Assembly: GCA_946481405.1 (NCBI GenBank)
Contig: CAMLNY010000074.1
Location: 1 to 6,314, forward strand
Direction of reading: 5' to 3'
Length of the DNA: 6,314 nucleotides
Source: an uncultured Brevundimonas sp.
Lineage (GTDB): Bacteria; Pseudomonadota; Alphaproteobacteria; Caulobacterales; Caulobacteraceae
How positions within the stretch are numbered: position 1 is the stretch's first letter; every line of letters begins with the position of its first letter. The notes below the pieces were generated by a model that was not told where the DNA came from, did not search any database, and saw nothing but the letters and a program-made list of their open reading frames with translations. This document shows positions 5,553-6,314 of the stretch, in pieces. The position numbers were made by a program, and so were the translations under genes.

Positions 5553-6314
5553 TCAGAGATGGCGCTTCCCATACCCCGCCATGGCTTCGGCCAGCCATTC
5601 GGCCAAGCCCGGCGCCACCGCTTCATACCGGGCATGGAAGTCCGGGTTGTCGACGTAGAGCCGACCCAGCCCCGCATAGGCCTCCGCCGTCGGCGGCGAC
5701 TTCCACGTTCGGGCGACCCAGGCGTGGTGACGTTTCAGGAGCGGGTCCAGCGCCGGATCGTCGGGCGCGGCGCCTTCCGACATCGCGCGGCCCAAATCCG
5801 CTTCCAGATCAGCGACCTCGGCCATCCAGTCCTGACGCTCGTCCGGCGACATGGCCGCGACCGCCGCCTTGCCCGCCTCGACGTGTTCACGCGCCGGTTC
5901 GCCGTATTTCTCGATGATCCAGGCCTCGTAGCCGGCCTGTTTCCCGGGGCTGAAGCCCTCGTAGAGTTGCTTGTCCATGATGGTCTCTCGTCCTTCCAGT
6001 TCGGCGATCGTGCGGTCGATCGTCCGGGCCAGACGGCGATAGCGGTCCGCCTCCTTCTCAAGCCGCGCCCGCTGCTCGCGCAGCGCCCGCACCCGGTCCG
6101 GCTCCTCGGCGTCCAGCAGGGCCGGGATGTCGCTCAAGGCCACCCCGAACTCCCGATGGATCAGGATCTGCTGCAAGCGCATCAGCTCCCCGCGCCCGTA
6201 ATAGCGGTATCCGTTCTCGCCGACCGTCGCGGGCTTCAGCAATCCGAGGGCGTCGTAGTGGTGCAGGGTCCGGACCGAGGTTCCGGACAGTCTGGCCAGC
6301 TGGCTGACGGTGTA
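5553..6314 (-). CDS. MerR-family regulator with TipAS domain (SkgA/TipA-like), 5' end cut
   Basis: The frame is open to the right edge; 253 residues and the TGA are seen. The first visible residues, YTVSQLARLSGTSVRTLHHYD, are the start of a MerR winged helix-turn-helix, so only the start codon or very few residues are missing. Visible residues 1-70 bind DNA (ALGLLKP, NGYRYYGRGEL). About 73-110 is a charged dimerising coiled coil (RVRALREQRARLEKEADRYRR, then RTIDRTIAELEG). About 113-253 is a TipAS domain (QLYEGFSPGKQAGYEAWI, HHAWVARTW, YAGLGRLYVDNPDFHARYEAVAPG). In Streptomyces TipA this domain captures thiopeptides and drug-like ligands. The whole protein closely resembles Caulobacter SkgA, a regulator tied to stationary-phase katG expression. 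The ligand and targets here are unknown. MerR activators often control their own or an adjacent promoter, which would lie beyond the right edge. A TTG at 6242 is not the start, since it falls inside the DNA-binding domain. Confidence 0.93.
   Translation of the reverse strand, partial: YTVSQLARLSGTSVRTLHHYDALGLLKPATVGENGYRYYGRGELMRLQQILIHREFGVALSDIPALLDAEEPDRVRALREQRARLEKEADRYRRLARTIDRTIAELEGRETIMDKQLYEGFSPGKQAGYEAWIIEKYGEPAREHVEAGKAAVAAMSPDERQDWMAEVADLEADLGRAMSEGAAPDDPALDPLLKRHHAWVARTWKSPPTAEAYAGLGRLYVDNPDFHARYEAVAPGLAEWLAEAMAGYGKRHL

Noticed and set aside
5272..5598. Minus-strand frames in the mutL/MerR spacer (also 5066-5407)
   Set aside because: They are built from the intergenic palindromes (such as LTLSPCGRGL and LPLPQGERG, typical translations of these repeats) and are not proteins.

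Overview
The window is chromosomal DNA from a GC-rich alphaproteobacterium, most likely a member of the Caulobacteraceae such as Brevundimonas. This is inferred from the strong G/C bias at third codon positions, an alphaproteobacterial nicking-type MutL, a MerR regulator resembling Caulobacter SkgA, and intergenic palindromes of the CCCTCTCCC/GGGAGAGGG type. Nothing suggests a plasmid, phage, CRISPR array or genomic island; gene content is mostly housekeeping.

Layout from left to right: (1) the C-terminal part of a COG3146/DUF482-type predicted N-acyltransferase (+, cut by the left edge). (2) A complete secreted M28-family zinc peptidase (+). (3) A very stable hairpin between convergent genes. 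(4) A minus-strand pair: a small acidic exported-looking protein (3142 to 2804) followed by a DUF4287/DUF5655-like protein (2747 to 2166), with a 12-bp hairpin between them. (5) A divergent spacer that must carry the promoters of the small gene and of mutL. (6) mutL (+), with intact ATPase, endonuclease and clamp-binding motifs. (7) A 435-bp gene-free stretch between convergent genes, rich in inverted repeats. (8) A TipAS-domain MerR regulator on the minus strand, missing only its start codon or a few residues at the right edge.

The genes do not form one pathway. MutL acts in mismatch repair and the MerR/TipAS protein is a small-molecule-responsive regulator. The peptidase acts in the envelope or periplasm. 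The two minus-strand genes have no assigned function and may be co-transcribed. The least explained parts are the repeats at 5131-5226 and 5374-5552, the clustering of GANTC (CcrM-type) sites around the first repeat and the mutL start, and a possible internal start that would make the TipAS domain alone. I found no convincing novel multi-gene system.
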